Below are positions 1-7,435 of a DNA stretch of 64,000 nucleotides, piece by piece; position 1 is the stretch's first letter, and each line of letters begins with the position of its first letter. Below the pieces are notes generated by a model that saw only the letters and a list, made by a program, of their open reading frames with translations, was not told the origin of the DNA and did no database searches. The DNA is taken from assembly GCA_034180455.1 (NCBI GenBank), contig JAXFOG010000031.1, positions 13,537-77,536 of the forward strand. Reading direction: 5' to 3'. The DNA is from JAAZPT01 sp034180455. GTDB lineage: Bacteria; Bacillota; Clostridia; Christensenellales; Aristaeellaceae. Both the position numbers and the translations under genes were made by a program.

Positions 1-22
1 AAACTTTTTGTAGCTTTTTCAT
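1..22 (-). CDS. 5' end of a gene running off the left edge (possible LsrB-like binding protein)
   Basis: An ATG lies on the minus strand at 22-20, preceded by a good ribosome binding site (GGAGGTT, complement of 31-37). Seven codons are visible and read MKKLQKV, a basic start compatible with a signal peptide. It lies 46 bases downstream of the lsrD-like permease on the same strand. In enterobacterial lsr operons the AI-2 binding protein LsrB follows LsrD, so LsrB is the natural guess. This is inference from gene order only. Confidence 0.55.
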
Positions 23-68
23 TACAAAAAAACCTCCATTTTATATTTAATGTGTGTTTAGCCACACA

Positions 69-1067
69 TTATTTGCGTTTCCTTTGATTAAAGAGCTTTA
101 CTATATAGGGGTTGGTCTTTGCAAAACGGAAACTTACCACCACTATTAGTAATATTCCTACTGGTATATCAAGATACTGTGTAGAAAGCCCATTTAAACT
201 AAGTCCTATTCTAAGCAGACCTATTGAAAGGGCTGCAAGTGCTGTACCTATTGTACCACCTACGCCACCTAGATTGCTTGTACCACCAAGCACTACGGCA
301 GTGATTATTGGAAGAGTATATTCTTTACCAAGATCGGCTTTTGCAGTGCCAAGGTAGGCTGTAAGCAATATGCCTGCAACAGATGCACTTAGACCTGAAA
401 GTACATATGTAGACATAATTACACTCTTAGTATTTATACCACTAAGCTCTGCAGCGTTTGGGTTTACACCACTTAGGAATATGCGCCTACCATATTTACT
501 ACAATGTAGTATTACGGTAGCGATCACTACTAGCAATAAGAATATTGCAAACTGACTTGGTATTACTCCAAATATCATTGTCTTGCTTATTGCTCTAAAA
601 GCATCTGGGAAATTGCTTATTCCCTGATAGGCCTCTGTGGAGCTCATGTTTGTAACAAGTAGGGCAAGTCCAGAATATAGGAAAGAACCACCAAGTGTTA
701 TTACCATAGGCTGAACGCCAGTGTAGGCTACAAAGAATCCACTCAACAAGCCTGCAAGTGCTCCAAGACATAAGCCCAAAATGCATGCTACAAATATATT
801 GATATGAGCATCATTCCATAGCACACCAACGAATATTGATGTTAATCCAACTATTGAGCCTGATTGTATATCTATGCCACCAGTTATCATTACATAGGTA
901 ACAAACAGAGATATGATACATACTGGAACAAAGTTATTAAGACTGTTAAACAGACGCTTTATATTCAAAAACTTTGGATTAAGCGCTCCAAAAACCACTA
1001 TTTCTAGTAGTATTACTATTAGTAGCAGGGTTTCCCATCTTTTAAGGAGTTTGGTAAATTTTTTCAT
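69..1067 (-). CDS. lsrD: LsrD-like AI-2 ABC transporter permease
   Basis: Inner permease of the ribose/AI-2 family (BPD_transp_2), 332 residues with about 8-10 hydrophobic segments. The loop MITGGIDIQSGSIVG (about residues 60-75) is the usual conserved sequence of this family, as is the later AVVLGGTSNLGG stretch. The start ATG at 1067 follows its partner permease by one base, so the two are translationally coupled. It would form the channel with the LsrC-like protein, energised by the LsrA-like ATPase. Assignment to AI-2 rather than a sugar rests on the adjoining LsrR and LsrK, which are close matches to their enterobacterial counterparts. Confidence 0.82.
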   Translation of the reverse strand: MKKFTKLLKRWETLLLIVILLEIVVFGALNPKFLNIKRLFNSLNNFVPVCIISLFVTYVMITGGIDIQSGSIVGLTSIFVGVLWNDAHINIFVACILGLCLGALAGLLSGFFVAYTGVQPMVITLGGSFLYSGLALLVTNMSSTEAYQGISNFPDAFRAISKTMIFGVIPSQFAIFLLLVVIATVILHCSKYGRRIFLSGVNPNAAELSGINTKSVIMSTYVLSGLSASVAGILLTAYLGTAKADLGKEYTLPIITAVVLGGTSNLGGVGGTIGTALAALSIGLLRIGLSLNGLSTQYLDIPVGILLIVVVSFRFAKTNPYIVKLFNQRKRK

Positions 1068-1068
1068 G

Positions 1069-2064
1069 CTATGCTTCTCCTTTCAAAGATGTCTTTACTG
1101 ATAATCTTTCACATCTTGCTCTCTCTATGGAATTTCTACGTATTATAGCATCTACTACAACTATTATTATTAGCAATATGCCAGTTATAGTATCATCAAG
1201 ATTGGAAGGCAAGCCTATAAATACTAGCAAACGGCTGATTGATGCCATAAGAGCTGCACCTATTGCTGCACCTATCATGTTGCCAACGCCACCACTTAGG
1301 CTTATTCCACCTATAACGCAGGCAGCTATAACTTTCATTTCGTAGCCTATTCCAGCTATTGGAGTTACAAAACCAACACGACTTACGAATATTATTCCGC
1401 CAATGCTGGAGAATACACCACATAGCAAGAAGGCAATAAACTTAGTAAGGTCAACAGGTATACCCAATAGATTTGCACCCGCTGCATTATCGCCAACAGC
1501 TGCAAAATACTTGCCCTTTTTTGCCTTTGTCATATACGTATGAATCAATATCATAATCAATATAACAAACAAATAGAAGTAGGTAAATGTATCAAAAAGC
1601 TTATACTGTGAAAGTGCCTTAAATTCAAAAGGAATATTCTCTACCCACTTACCGTCGGTATACACATACATAAGGCCTCTTATAATGCCGTTTGTACCAA
1701 GCGTCATTATTATAGATGGTATTCTAAATACAACTACGCCAAAGCCATTTACAGCACCTACCAAAAGTCCTATTGCAAGACCGATAAGGCAGGATGTTAA
1801 CCATGGATTGCCATCTCTTACAAGGCACCCTACCACTGTGGCAGAGAGTCCTACCGTTGCGCCAACTGATACATCTATCTCGCCAGTGATTATTACAAAG
1901 GCTATGCCTATTGCCACTATGGCGAATACCACACTGGAATTAAAGCAAAGTAGAATATTATTTACGGTTAGAAAGGCTGGATTTATCGCACCGACAACCA
2001 AGAATATTAGAGCCAAGAATATCAGTGCACTAAGCTCTCGTCTTTTAAGCAATAATTTTAACAT
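1069..2064 (-). CDS. lsrC: LsrC-like AI-2 ABC transporter permease
   Basis: Second permease of the pair, 331 residues, BPD_transp_2 family. It shows the family loop VIITGEIDVSVGATVGLSA near residues 58-76 and AACVIGGISLSGGVG near 250-265. It lies between the ATPase (9-base gap) and the other permease (1-base gap), all on the minus strand in the order lsrA-lsrC-lsrD as in enterobacteria. Membrane protein; expected to form a heterodimeric channel. Which of the two permeases corresponds to LsrC and which to LsrD is assigned by gene order. Confidence 0.82.
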   Translation of the reverse strand: MLKLLLKRRELSALIFLALIFLVVGAINPAFLTVNNILLCFNSSVVFAIVAIGIAFVIITGEIDVSVGATVGLSATVVGCLVRDGNPWLTSCLIGLAIGLLVGAVNGFGVVVFRIPSIIMTLGTNGIIRGLMYVYTDGKWVENIPFEFKALSQYKLFDTFTYFYLFVILIMILIHTYMTKAKKGKYFAAVGDNAAGANLLGIPVDLTKFIAFLLCGVFSSIGGIIFVSRVGFVTPIAGIGYEMKVIAACVIGGISLSGGVGNMIGAAIGAALMASISRLLVFIGLPSNLDDTITGILLIIIVVVDAIIRRNSIERARCERLSVKTSLKGEA

Positions 2065-2073
2065 CTGTATCTC

Positions 2074-3564
2074 CTAAACTATGCCAAATGAGGCTTTTGT
2101 CAGGCTATCCTGATTTATTTCCTCATGTGTAAATTCAGCATTTATTCTGCCGTTATACATACTCAAAGCTCTATCGCTTAGCTCTATTATCTCTTCCATA
2201 TCGCTTGATATGAGCAGTATTGCTATACCTTCATTTTGAAGCTCGCGAATTATGTTATACACATCTGCACGTGCTATTACGTCTATACCTCTTGTGGGTT
2301 CGTCAAGTATCAGTAGCTTTGGCTTTGACGCAAGAGCTCTGGCTATAACTACCTTTTGCTGATTACCACCAGATAGTGATGATATCTTATCTTCAAGGCC
2401 AGTTATCTTTGTATTGAACATTTCTGCATAGTGCTGGGCAACTTCTTTTTCTTTCTTTTTGTTTATAAAGAATTTCCCAAGGCTATTTAACGATGAGGCA
2501 CTAGTGTTTTCGCTTATATCGCTTAAACCAAATATTCCATTAAGGAATCTATCTTCTGCAAGATATGCAATACCCATTTCAAGTAGCTTTTTGGTCTTAA
2601 ATCCAGTGATTTTTTGCGACTTCAGATATACGTCTCCAGAAAGAACCTTATCTCTGCCAAAGATTGTAGTGGCAAGCTCAGTTCTGCCAGCGCCTACAAC
2701 GCCTGCTAGACCAAGTACCTCTCCAGCATGAACTTTTAATGATATATCTGAAAAACCATAGCCGGATAAATTTTTAACTTCAAGTACTACATTATTGTAG
2801 TCTATATTTCTTTTGCTATCCTCAAGTCCCTCAAGATCTAGTGTGGAATCTGCGGGTAGAAGTCCTTGCAAAAGCATCTCGTGTGTAAATTCATTGCTAG
2901 GCCCTTGAGCTGTTATTACACCATCACGCATTATTACTATAGAGTCTGATATTTCAAACACTTCGGGAAGTCTGTGGGTGATGTATATTATGCTTATGCC
3001 CTTTGATTTAAGATCTCTTATTGATTCAAATAGCCTTTGCACCTCATTAAATGTGAGAGAGCTGGTAGGCTCATCAAGTATAAGAAGCTTTGCCTCGTGC
3101 ATAAGACCTCGTAGTATTTCTACAAGCTGCTGCTCTGCAATGGAGAGCGTTTCAGCTTTTCTATCAAGAGCTATGTCGCAATTGAGTTCCTTCATTATAT
3201 TATTGATTTTAGAGAGTATTACTTCTGACTTTTCATCAAGACCCATAGCTACGTTTTCTAAAACCGTCATATTGGGGAAGAGCAGAGGCTCTTGTGGCAC
3301 AAGGTATGCACCATTGGCAAGAGAAACCGATGGCTTTGAAACCTTGCACTGCAAGCCATCTATAAATATTTCACCTGCATCAGGGAAATATATACCCATG
3401 ATTATTTTCATAAGGGTAGATTTACCAGCTCCGTTGCCACCAATAAGAGCTACAACTTCGCCCTTTTTAACGTCAAAGCTTACGCCCTTTAGGACTCTGT
3501 TCAAGCCAAAAGCCTTTTCAATATTTTTCAGGCTGAGCCTTATTTGATTATCTTGTGTAGACAA
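2074..3564 (-). CDS. lsrA: LsrA-like ABC transporter ATPase (two fused nucleotide-binding domains)
   Basis: 496-residue RbsA/LsrA-type ATPase with two tandem nucleotide-binding domains. The N-terminal domain has Walker A GGNGAGKST (about residues 42-50) and Walker B LLILDEPTSSL. Its signature is degenerate (LSIAEQQ). The C-terminal domain has a good signature, LSGGNQQKV, and Walker B LLILDEPTRG, but the Walker A region reads GVVGAGRTE, a degeneracy usual for this family. The start is TTG at 3564, because no ATG or GTG is available near the AGGAG at about 3575-3579; the spacing of roughly 10 bases is slightly long. First gene of the leftward operon, driven by the promoter at 3616-3644. Confidence 0.85.
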   Translation of the reverse strand: MSTQDNQIRLSLKNIEKAFGLNRVLKGVSFDVKKGEVVALIGGNGAGKSTLMKIIMGIYFPDAGEIFIDGLQCKVSKPSVSLANGAYLVPQEPLLFPNMTVLENVAMGLDEKSEVILSKINNIMKELNCDIALDRKAETLSIAEQQLVEILRGLMHEAKLLILDEPTSSLTFNEVQRLFESIRDLKSKGISIIYITHRLPEVFEISDSIVIMRDGVITAQGPSNEFTHEMLLQGLLPADSTLDLEGLEDSKRNIDYNNVVLEVKNLSGYGFSDISLKVHAGEVLGLAGVVGAGRTELATTIFGRDKVLSGDVYLKSQKITGFKTKKLLEMGIAYLAEDRFLNGIFGLSDISENTSASSLNSLGKFFINKKKEKEVAQHYAEMFNTKITGLEDKISSLSGGNQQKVVIARALASKPKLLILDEPTRGIDVIARADVYNIIRELQNEGIAILLISSDMEEIIELSDRALSMYNGRINAEFTHEEINQDSLTKASFGIV

Positions 3565-3581
3565 AGACTTGTGTCTCCTTT

Positions 3582-3608
3582 ACATTTGTTAAACACAAAA
3601 ATATTTGT
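3582..3608. promoter_or_regulatory. Candidate LsrR operator in front of lsrA
   Basis: Between the lsrA -10 box and its ribosome binding site lies ACATTTG at 3582-3588, with the small inverted repeat TTTGT-TAAAC-ACAAA at 3585-3599 and a second near-copy, ATATTTGT, just beyond. The same ACATTTG word occurs in the lsrR leader at 3750. Shared words in both divergent leaders, next to a SorC/LsrR-type regulator, suggest its binding sites. Seen: the repeats. Inferred: the protein that binds. Confidence 0.45.
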
Positions 3609-3615
3609 TATTTAC

Positions 3616-3644
3616 ATATTAGCAATAAGAATATGCTTTGTCAA
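3616..3644 (-). promoter_or_regulatory. Promoter of the lsrACD operon
   Basis: On the minus strand the -35 box TTGACA (complement of 3639-3644) and -10 box TAATAT (complement of 3616-3621) are separated by 17 bases. Transcription would start near 3609, directly upstream of the candidate operator and about 45 bases before the TTG start of lsrA. Confidence 0.7.
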
Positions 3645-3707
3645 GGGCAAACCAAAAAATTTTTATAAAAATAATGCTTATTTTCCATAATATCTATTAA
3701 AATCATC

Positions 3708-3736
3708 TTGACTATCAATAACTCTAATGATATACT
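3708..3736 (+). promoter_or_regulatory. Promoter of lsrR-lsrK-cupin
   Basis: TTGACT at 3708-3713 and TATACT at 3731-3736 with exactly 17 bases between. The expected start, near 3743, places the ACATTTG/CAAATGT inverted repeat inside the untranslated leader, a good position for autorepression. Confidence 0.7.
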
Positions 3737-3749
3737 AAGAACATAAACA

Positions 3750-3776
3750 ACATTTGTAAATTATTTTATCAAATGT
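3750..3776. promoter_or_regulatory. Inverted-repeat operator in the lsrR leader
   Basis: A perfect inverted repeat ACATTTG-N13-CAAATGT spans 3750-3776, just downstream of the predicted start site and just upstream of the AAGGAG ribosome binding site of lsrR. SorC/LsrR-type repressors bind such sites and are released by the phosphorylated ligand (phospho-AI-2 for LsrR). Binding by the adjacent regulator is inferred. Confidence 0.55.
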
Positions 3777-3786
3777 AAGGAGTTAT

Positions 3787-4701
3787 ATGGATTACGAAGA
3801 GATACTTATGACCCGTATTGCTTGGTACTATTATTTCGAGGGACTAACTCAGCAAAATATTGCAGATAGACTTGGAATAAACAGGCTAAAAGTTAATAAA
3901 TTGCTTGATAAGGCTAGACAGAACGGTATAATTAAGTTCCAGATGAACAGCGATCGCGTAAGTCAAATCGAAGCTGAAAAGCAGCTAATGGATAAATATG
4001 GTTTGAAAGATGTGTTTATAATGCCGAGCACATCTGATGAAACTCATATAAATAATCTTGTGGCAGAAGCTGCATGCATGTATATAAATAGAAGGCTTAG
4101 ACCAGACAGCATTATTAACATGGGATATGGTGATACTCAGAATAAGCTGCTTAACAAGCTTGCTACGATTGCAGAAAACACCATTACTTGTGTATCTCTT
4201 ACTGGTGGAGTAAATTTTTATTTGCCAAACAGCCAGAGCAATATATTTAATGCTAAGCTACATTTGTTACCAGCGCCTCTAATAAGTTCAAACGAAGAAG
4301 TGGCAAAGGCCATATTCAACGAAAGCTCGGTAAAGGAAATATTGCGCATGATACAGCTTGCCGATATGACGGTAGTAGGCATAGGTTCTATGAATGTTGG
4401 CGCAACAATATTTAAAAATGGTTTGATAAGTAGGAATGACTACGATTATCTAAAAATGAAGGGCGCAGCAGGAGATATACTGTGCCACTTTATAGATGCA
4501 GATGGCAATCTTATAGACACATACTTTGAAAATAGGCTAATAAGCGTATCTTTGGAGCAGTTAAAAACTCTTAAAAATGTAATAGGAATCGCTGGTGGTA
4601 TGCAAAAGGTGAAAGCAATAAAAGCCGCACTGAAGGGCGATTATTTAGATATATTGATTACAGATTCTAATACTGCCAAAGCAGTGCTGGAGTCGGACTA
4701 G
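3787..4701 (+). CDS. lsrR: LsrR-like repressor of the AI-2 uptake genes
   Basis: 304-residue SorC/DeoR-type regulator. The N-terminal helix-turn-helix includes ARIAWYYYFEGLTQQNIADRL (residues about 5-25) and RLKVNKLL, a close match to enterobacterial LsrR. The C-terminal sugar-phosphate-binding domain includes LTGGVNFY, VVGIGSMN and KGAAGDILCHF. In LsrR this domain binds phospho-AI-2, which relieves repression. The start ATG has an AAGGAG site 6 bases upstream. It is divergent from lsrACD and followed after 9 bases by lsrK, so regulator and kinase are co-transcribed, with their order swapped relative to enterobacteria. Confidence 0.9.
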   Translation: MDYEEILMTRIAWYYYFEGLTQQNIADRLGINRLKVNKLLDKARQNGIIKFQMNSDRVSQIEAEKQLMDKYGLKDVFIMPSTSDETHINNLVAEAACMYINRRLRPDSIINMGYGDTQNKLLNKLATIAENTITCVSLTGGVNFYLPNSQSNIFNAKLHLLPAPLISSNEEVAKAIFNESSVKEILRMIQLADMTVVGIGSMNVGATIFKNGLISRNDYDYLKMKGAAGDILCHFIDADGNLIDTYFENRLISVSLEQLKTLKNVIGIAGGMQKVKAIKAALKGDYLDILITDSNTAKAVLESD

Positions 4702-4710
4702 GAGTGAGAC

Positions 4711-6270
4711 ATGAGATATTTGATGGCGATTGACGGAGGCACCGGTAGCGTTCGTGCAGTAATTTTTAATGCTGACGGGCGAGAAATAGCCTCTGGTCAA
4801 AGAGAATGGTATCATCTGGAAGATCCAAAATATCCTGGTAGCATGGGCTTTGACTGGGATAAAAACTTTGTTCTTGTGCAGGAATGTATAAAGGAAGCTT
4901 TGCAAAAGGCTACAATAGATCCGAAAGATATTGCTGCCATAAGCAGCACTAGCATGAGAGAAGGCATAGTGCTCTATGACGAAAACAAAAATGAGATTTG
5001 GGCATGTGCTAATGTTGATGCAAGGAGCAATGATGAAGTGGGCGAGCTTATAAAGCAAAACCCAGACTATGAAAAAATAGTTTATGATTCATCAGGGCAG
5101 ACCTATGCTCTAGGCGCTTTGCCAAGGCTGCTTTGGGTAAAAAACAAAGAGCCGAAAATATACGAAAAAACACGTTTCATGACAATGTTGAACGACTGGA
5201 TACTGTTTAAACTTGGTGGAGTACTTTGTAGCGAGCCAAGCAATGCTTGCACAAGTGGTATATACAGTTTGCACAACAGAGATTGGAATAGACAGCTTAT
5301 ACGAGATCTAGGACTAAAGGACGATATATTCTGCAAAACCTATGAATGTGGAACTGTAGTAACTAAAGTAAGCGAAGAAGCTGCCAAACTTTGTGGACTT
5401 TCAACAGAAACTCTGCTAGTAGCTGGTGGTGGAGATGCACAGCTTGGTTGCTTGGGAGTAGGCGTTGTAGAAGATGGTCAAGCAGCAGTATTTGGTGGAA
5501 GTTTCTGGCAGTATGAATACAATACTTCACAATGTATTGTGGATAGCAAGTGCAGAGTAAGAGTAAACTGTCATGCTGTGCCAAATATGTGGCAATTTGA
5601 AGCGCTTGCCTTCATGCCAGGTCTTGCTATGAGATGGTATAGAGACGCTTTCTGTGCTGAAGAAAAGGCAAAGGCAAAGGAACTGGGAGTAAGTGCCTAT
5701 GACTTGCTTAATAAAGAGGCCGAGAAGGTGCCAGCAGGGTGCAATGGACTTATGTGTACATTCAGTGATGTAATGAACTTCATAAACTGGAGACACGCTG
5801 CACCATCATTTATCAATTTTAGCTTTAACAGTGAGGAACACAACAAATACACTTTCTACAGAGCAATTATGGAAAATGCAGCTCTTGTAACTCGTGGACA
5901 TCTGAATCTAGTTTTTGAATCAACCGGGAAAAAACCTAATAAGATAATTTTTGCAAACGGTGCAAGCAAGAGCGATTTATGGTGTCGGATAGTGGCAGAT
6001 GTTCTAGGTATGGAAGTGGATGTGCCAGTTGTTAAAGAGAGTACGGCTTTAGGATGCGCTATGCTGGCAGGAGTTGGAGCAGGCATATATAGTAACCTAA
6101 GCGAAGCAGGCAAAAAATTCTGCAAGATAGAAAAAACATTCAAGCCAAATATTGAAAATACAAAAATTTATAGCGAAATATATACAAAATGGCGCAAGGT
6201 GTATGAGCAACAGCTTAAATTGGCAGATGAAGGCCTTACAAAGCATATGTGGATAGCACCTGGAATATAG
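4711..6270 (+). CDS. lsrK: LsrK-like autoinducer-2 kinase
   Basis: 519-residue FGGY-family kinase that phosphorylates imported AI-2 (DPD) in the cytoplasm, producing the LsrR inducer. It has the N-terminal phosphate loop MAIDGGTGSVRAVIF (about 5-19), SMREGIVLYDE, IWACANVDARS, VAGGGDAQLGCLGVG, AMRWYRDAFCAEEKA and the C-terminal VKESTALGCAM. Many of these are near-identical to E. coli LsrK, including the C-terminal ending LTKHMWIAPGI (compare LTTSLWKAPGL). The length is also right. It ends 8 bases before the cupin gene. Of the genes in this block it gives the strongest evidence for an AI-2 rather than a sugar module. Confidence 0.93.
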   Translation: MRYLMAIDGGTGSVRAVIFNADGREIASGQREWYHLEDPKYPGSMGFDWDKNFVLVQECIKEALQKATIDPKDIAAISSTSMREGIVLYDENKNEIWACANVDARSNDEVGELIKQNPDYEKIVYDSSGQTYALGALPRLLWVKNKEPKIYEKTRFMTMLNDWILFKLGGVLCSEPSNACTSGIYSLHNRDWNRQLIRDLGLKDDIFCKTYECGTVVTKVSEEAAKLCGLSTETLLVAGGGDAQLGCLGVGVVEDGQAAVFGGSFWQYEYNTSQCIVDSKCRVRVNCHAVPNMWQFEALAFMPGLAMRWYRDAFCAEEKAKAKELGVSAYDLLNKEAEKVPAGCNGLMCTFSDVMNFINWRHAAPSFINFSFNSEEHNKYTFYRAIMENAALVTRGHLNLVFESTGKKPNKIIFANGASKSDLWCRIVADVLGMEVDVPVVKESTALGCAMLAGVGAGIYSNLSEAGKKFCKIEKTFKPNIENTKIYSEIYTKWRKVYEQQLKLADEGLTKHMWIAPGI

Positions 6271-6278
6271 GAGGAAAA

Positions 6279-6644
6279 ATGTTTACACTGAACGAAAATG
6301 AAAAAGAATATCGCTTTGGAGACAGTGGCCCAAAATATCTTATGAAAGGCCCAAGAGCCAATTTTGCAGTAGTGCAATTTCAGCCAAAGCAGGACTTTGA
6401 CCCTCATTATCACGAAGTTATGGAAGAAAATTTCTTTATATTGAGTGGCAAGGTGGACATTGTGGTAGATGGCGTATGCCATACGCTAAAAGAAGGCGAT
6501 TTTATCCATATTGAACCAAACGAGGTGCATTATGTGGTAAACAACTATGATGAGCCTATAAAGATGGTGTCTGTACTAGCTCCATTCCAGCAGCAAGACA
6601 AATGTGTTGTGGAAGACTATAATAAAGAACAATTTAAGAAATAA
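6279..6644 (+). CDS. Small cupin protein co-transcribed with lsrK
   Basis: 121-residue single-domain cupin. Motif 1 is DPHYHEVMEENFFILSGKV (about residues 37-55), with metal-ligand candidates H39, H41 and E45; motif 2 is HIEPNEVHYVVNN. The longer reading frame opening at 6249 overlaps lsrK, but the GAGG at 6271-6274 with a 4-base spacer points to ATG 6279. Last gene of the lsrR-lsrK operon, ending just before a strong terminator. Small cupins are often sugar or sugar-phosphate isomerases. A role in processing phospho-AI-2, in place of LsrG (an unrelated fold), is inference from position only. Confidence 0.75.
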   Translation: MFTLNENEKEYRFGDSGPKYLMKGPRANFAVVQFQPKQDFDPHYHEVMEENFFILSGKVDIVVDGVCHTLKEGDFIHIEPNEVHYVVNNYDEPIKMVSVLAPFQQQDKCVVEDYNKEQFKK

Positions 6645-6649
6645 GAAAG

Positions 6650-6678
6650 TCCCTAGCGTAAACGCGCTAGGGATTTTT
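6650..6678 (+). terminator. Rho-independent terminator of lsrR-lsrK-cupin
   Basis: Nine-base perfect stem TCCCTAGCG / CGCTAGGGA with a 6-base loop, followed by five T residues, starting 5 bases after the cupin stop codon. Confidence 0.9.
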
Positions 6679-6901
6679 AAAACTCATACGATATTCTAAA
6701 AACAGAATATTAATTTAATAGTTAAGAAAAAAATATTTTTGATCTTTTTCAAAAGATTTATCTTATGATAAATAAAAAAATCCATACAATAATGTGTGAT
6801 CTTTTAAATCATGCATTATTTTTATAAGCATTTTATTTATATTTGAGTTTTTTTAACATAGTAAGTTTTAATACACTTTAAAGCAAATGTATAAAATCTT
6901 T
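6679..6901. other. Gene-free AT-rich interval with a second terminator-like hairpin
   Basis: No open reading frame of note. A 13-base hairpin with two G-U pairs (arms 6788-6800 and 6808-6820, loop of 7) is followed by a T-rich tail (TTTAT), which looks like a second rho-independent terminator on the plus strand. It lies about 110 bases beyond the first. It may be a backup terminator or the 3' end of a short unannotated RNA. No convincing promoter was found for the latter. Confidence 0.4.
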
Positions 6902-6926
6902 AATTCCTATTGACATAGTAGGAATT
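6902..6926. promoter_or_regulatory. Candidate Rrf2/IscR operator
   Basis: Perfect inverted repeat AATTCCTA-N9-TAGGAATT. It overlaps the -35 box of the Rrf2-iscS-iscU promoter, so a bound protein would block RNA polymerase. Known Rrf2-family operators in Firmicutes (CymR sites) share the GGAATT half-site. Autoregulation by the adjacent Rrf2 protein is the simplest inference. Confidence 0.55.
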
Positions 6927-6938
6927 ATGATATATTAT
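6910..6938 (+). promoter_or_regulatory. Promoter of the rrf2-iscS-iscU operon
   Basis: TTGACA at 6910-6915 and TATTAT at 6933-6938 with 17-base spacing, 41 bases upstream of the Rrf2 start codon. Confidence 0.65.
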
Positions 6939-6979
6939 ATAAACGCTGAGTTAAGCAAAAAGCGAAAGGAGAAACTGAA

Positions 6980-7435
6980 ATGCTTATTTCTACAAAGGGC
7001 AGATATGCCATACGCCTTATGATAGATATGGCGCAGAATCAAGCTGAAGGTTACCTACCGCTGAAGAGCATAGCTGAAAGGCAGAATATTTCATTGAAAT
7101 ATTTGGAGTGTATCGCTGGAGCCTTGACAAATAAGGGGCTTATTAAGAGCACTAGAGGCAAGCTGGGAGGTTATAGATTGGCAGATGAGCCAAAAAACCT
7201 TAATGTAGGCGATATACTGACAGTTAGCCAAGGAGGGATCACTACTGTGGAATGCAGTGGGGGCAAAAATAGCAGCTGCGAAAAAGATTGTTTGGCAATG
7301 CCACTTTGGGAAGGGCTAGACAAGGTTGTAAATGATTTCTTTTATGGACTAAGCCTGCAAGATTTACTAAGCTCGGAAGAAAAAAATATATATTTGATAC
7401 GAAAGGATAAAGATGATGAGAGTATATGCAGATAA
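6980..7435 (+). CDS. Rrf2-family regulator, IscR-like
   Basis: 151-residue winged-helix regulator. The N-terminus MLISTKGRYAIRLMIDMA and the wing KLGGYRLA are standard for the family. Three cysteines at 92, 100 and 104 sit where IscR holds its [2Fe-2S] cluster (IscR C92, C98, C104), so iron-sulfur sensing is likely; the spacing between the first two is longer by two. The start has an AAAGGAG site. The gene overlaps iscS by 23 bases. It is expected to control Fe-S assembly through the inverted repeat at 6902-6926. A CymR-like role in cysteine metabolism is the alternative, but CymR lacks this cysteine trio. Confidence 0.88.
   Translation: MLISTKGRYAIRLMIDMAQNQAEGYLPLKSIAERQNISLKYLECIAGALTNKGLIKSTRGKLGGYRLADEPKNLNVGDILTVSQGGITTVECSGGKNSSCEKDCLAMPLWEGLDKVVNDFFYGLSLQDLLSSEEKNIYLIRKDKDDESICR

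Noticed and set aside
1685..2077. Long plus-strand frame opposite the lsrC gene
   Set aside because: Antisense shadow of a well-supported permease gene, without motifs or ribosome site.
6249..6278. Longer cupin start overlapping lsrK
   Set aside because: No ribosome site; GAGG directly precedes ATG 6279 and the extra residues do not fit the cupin family.
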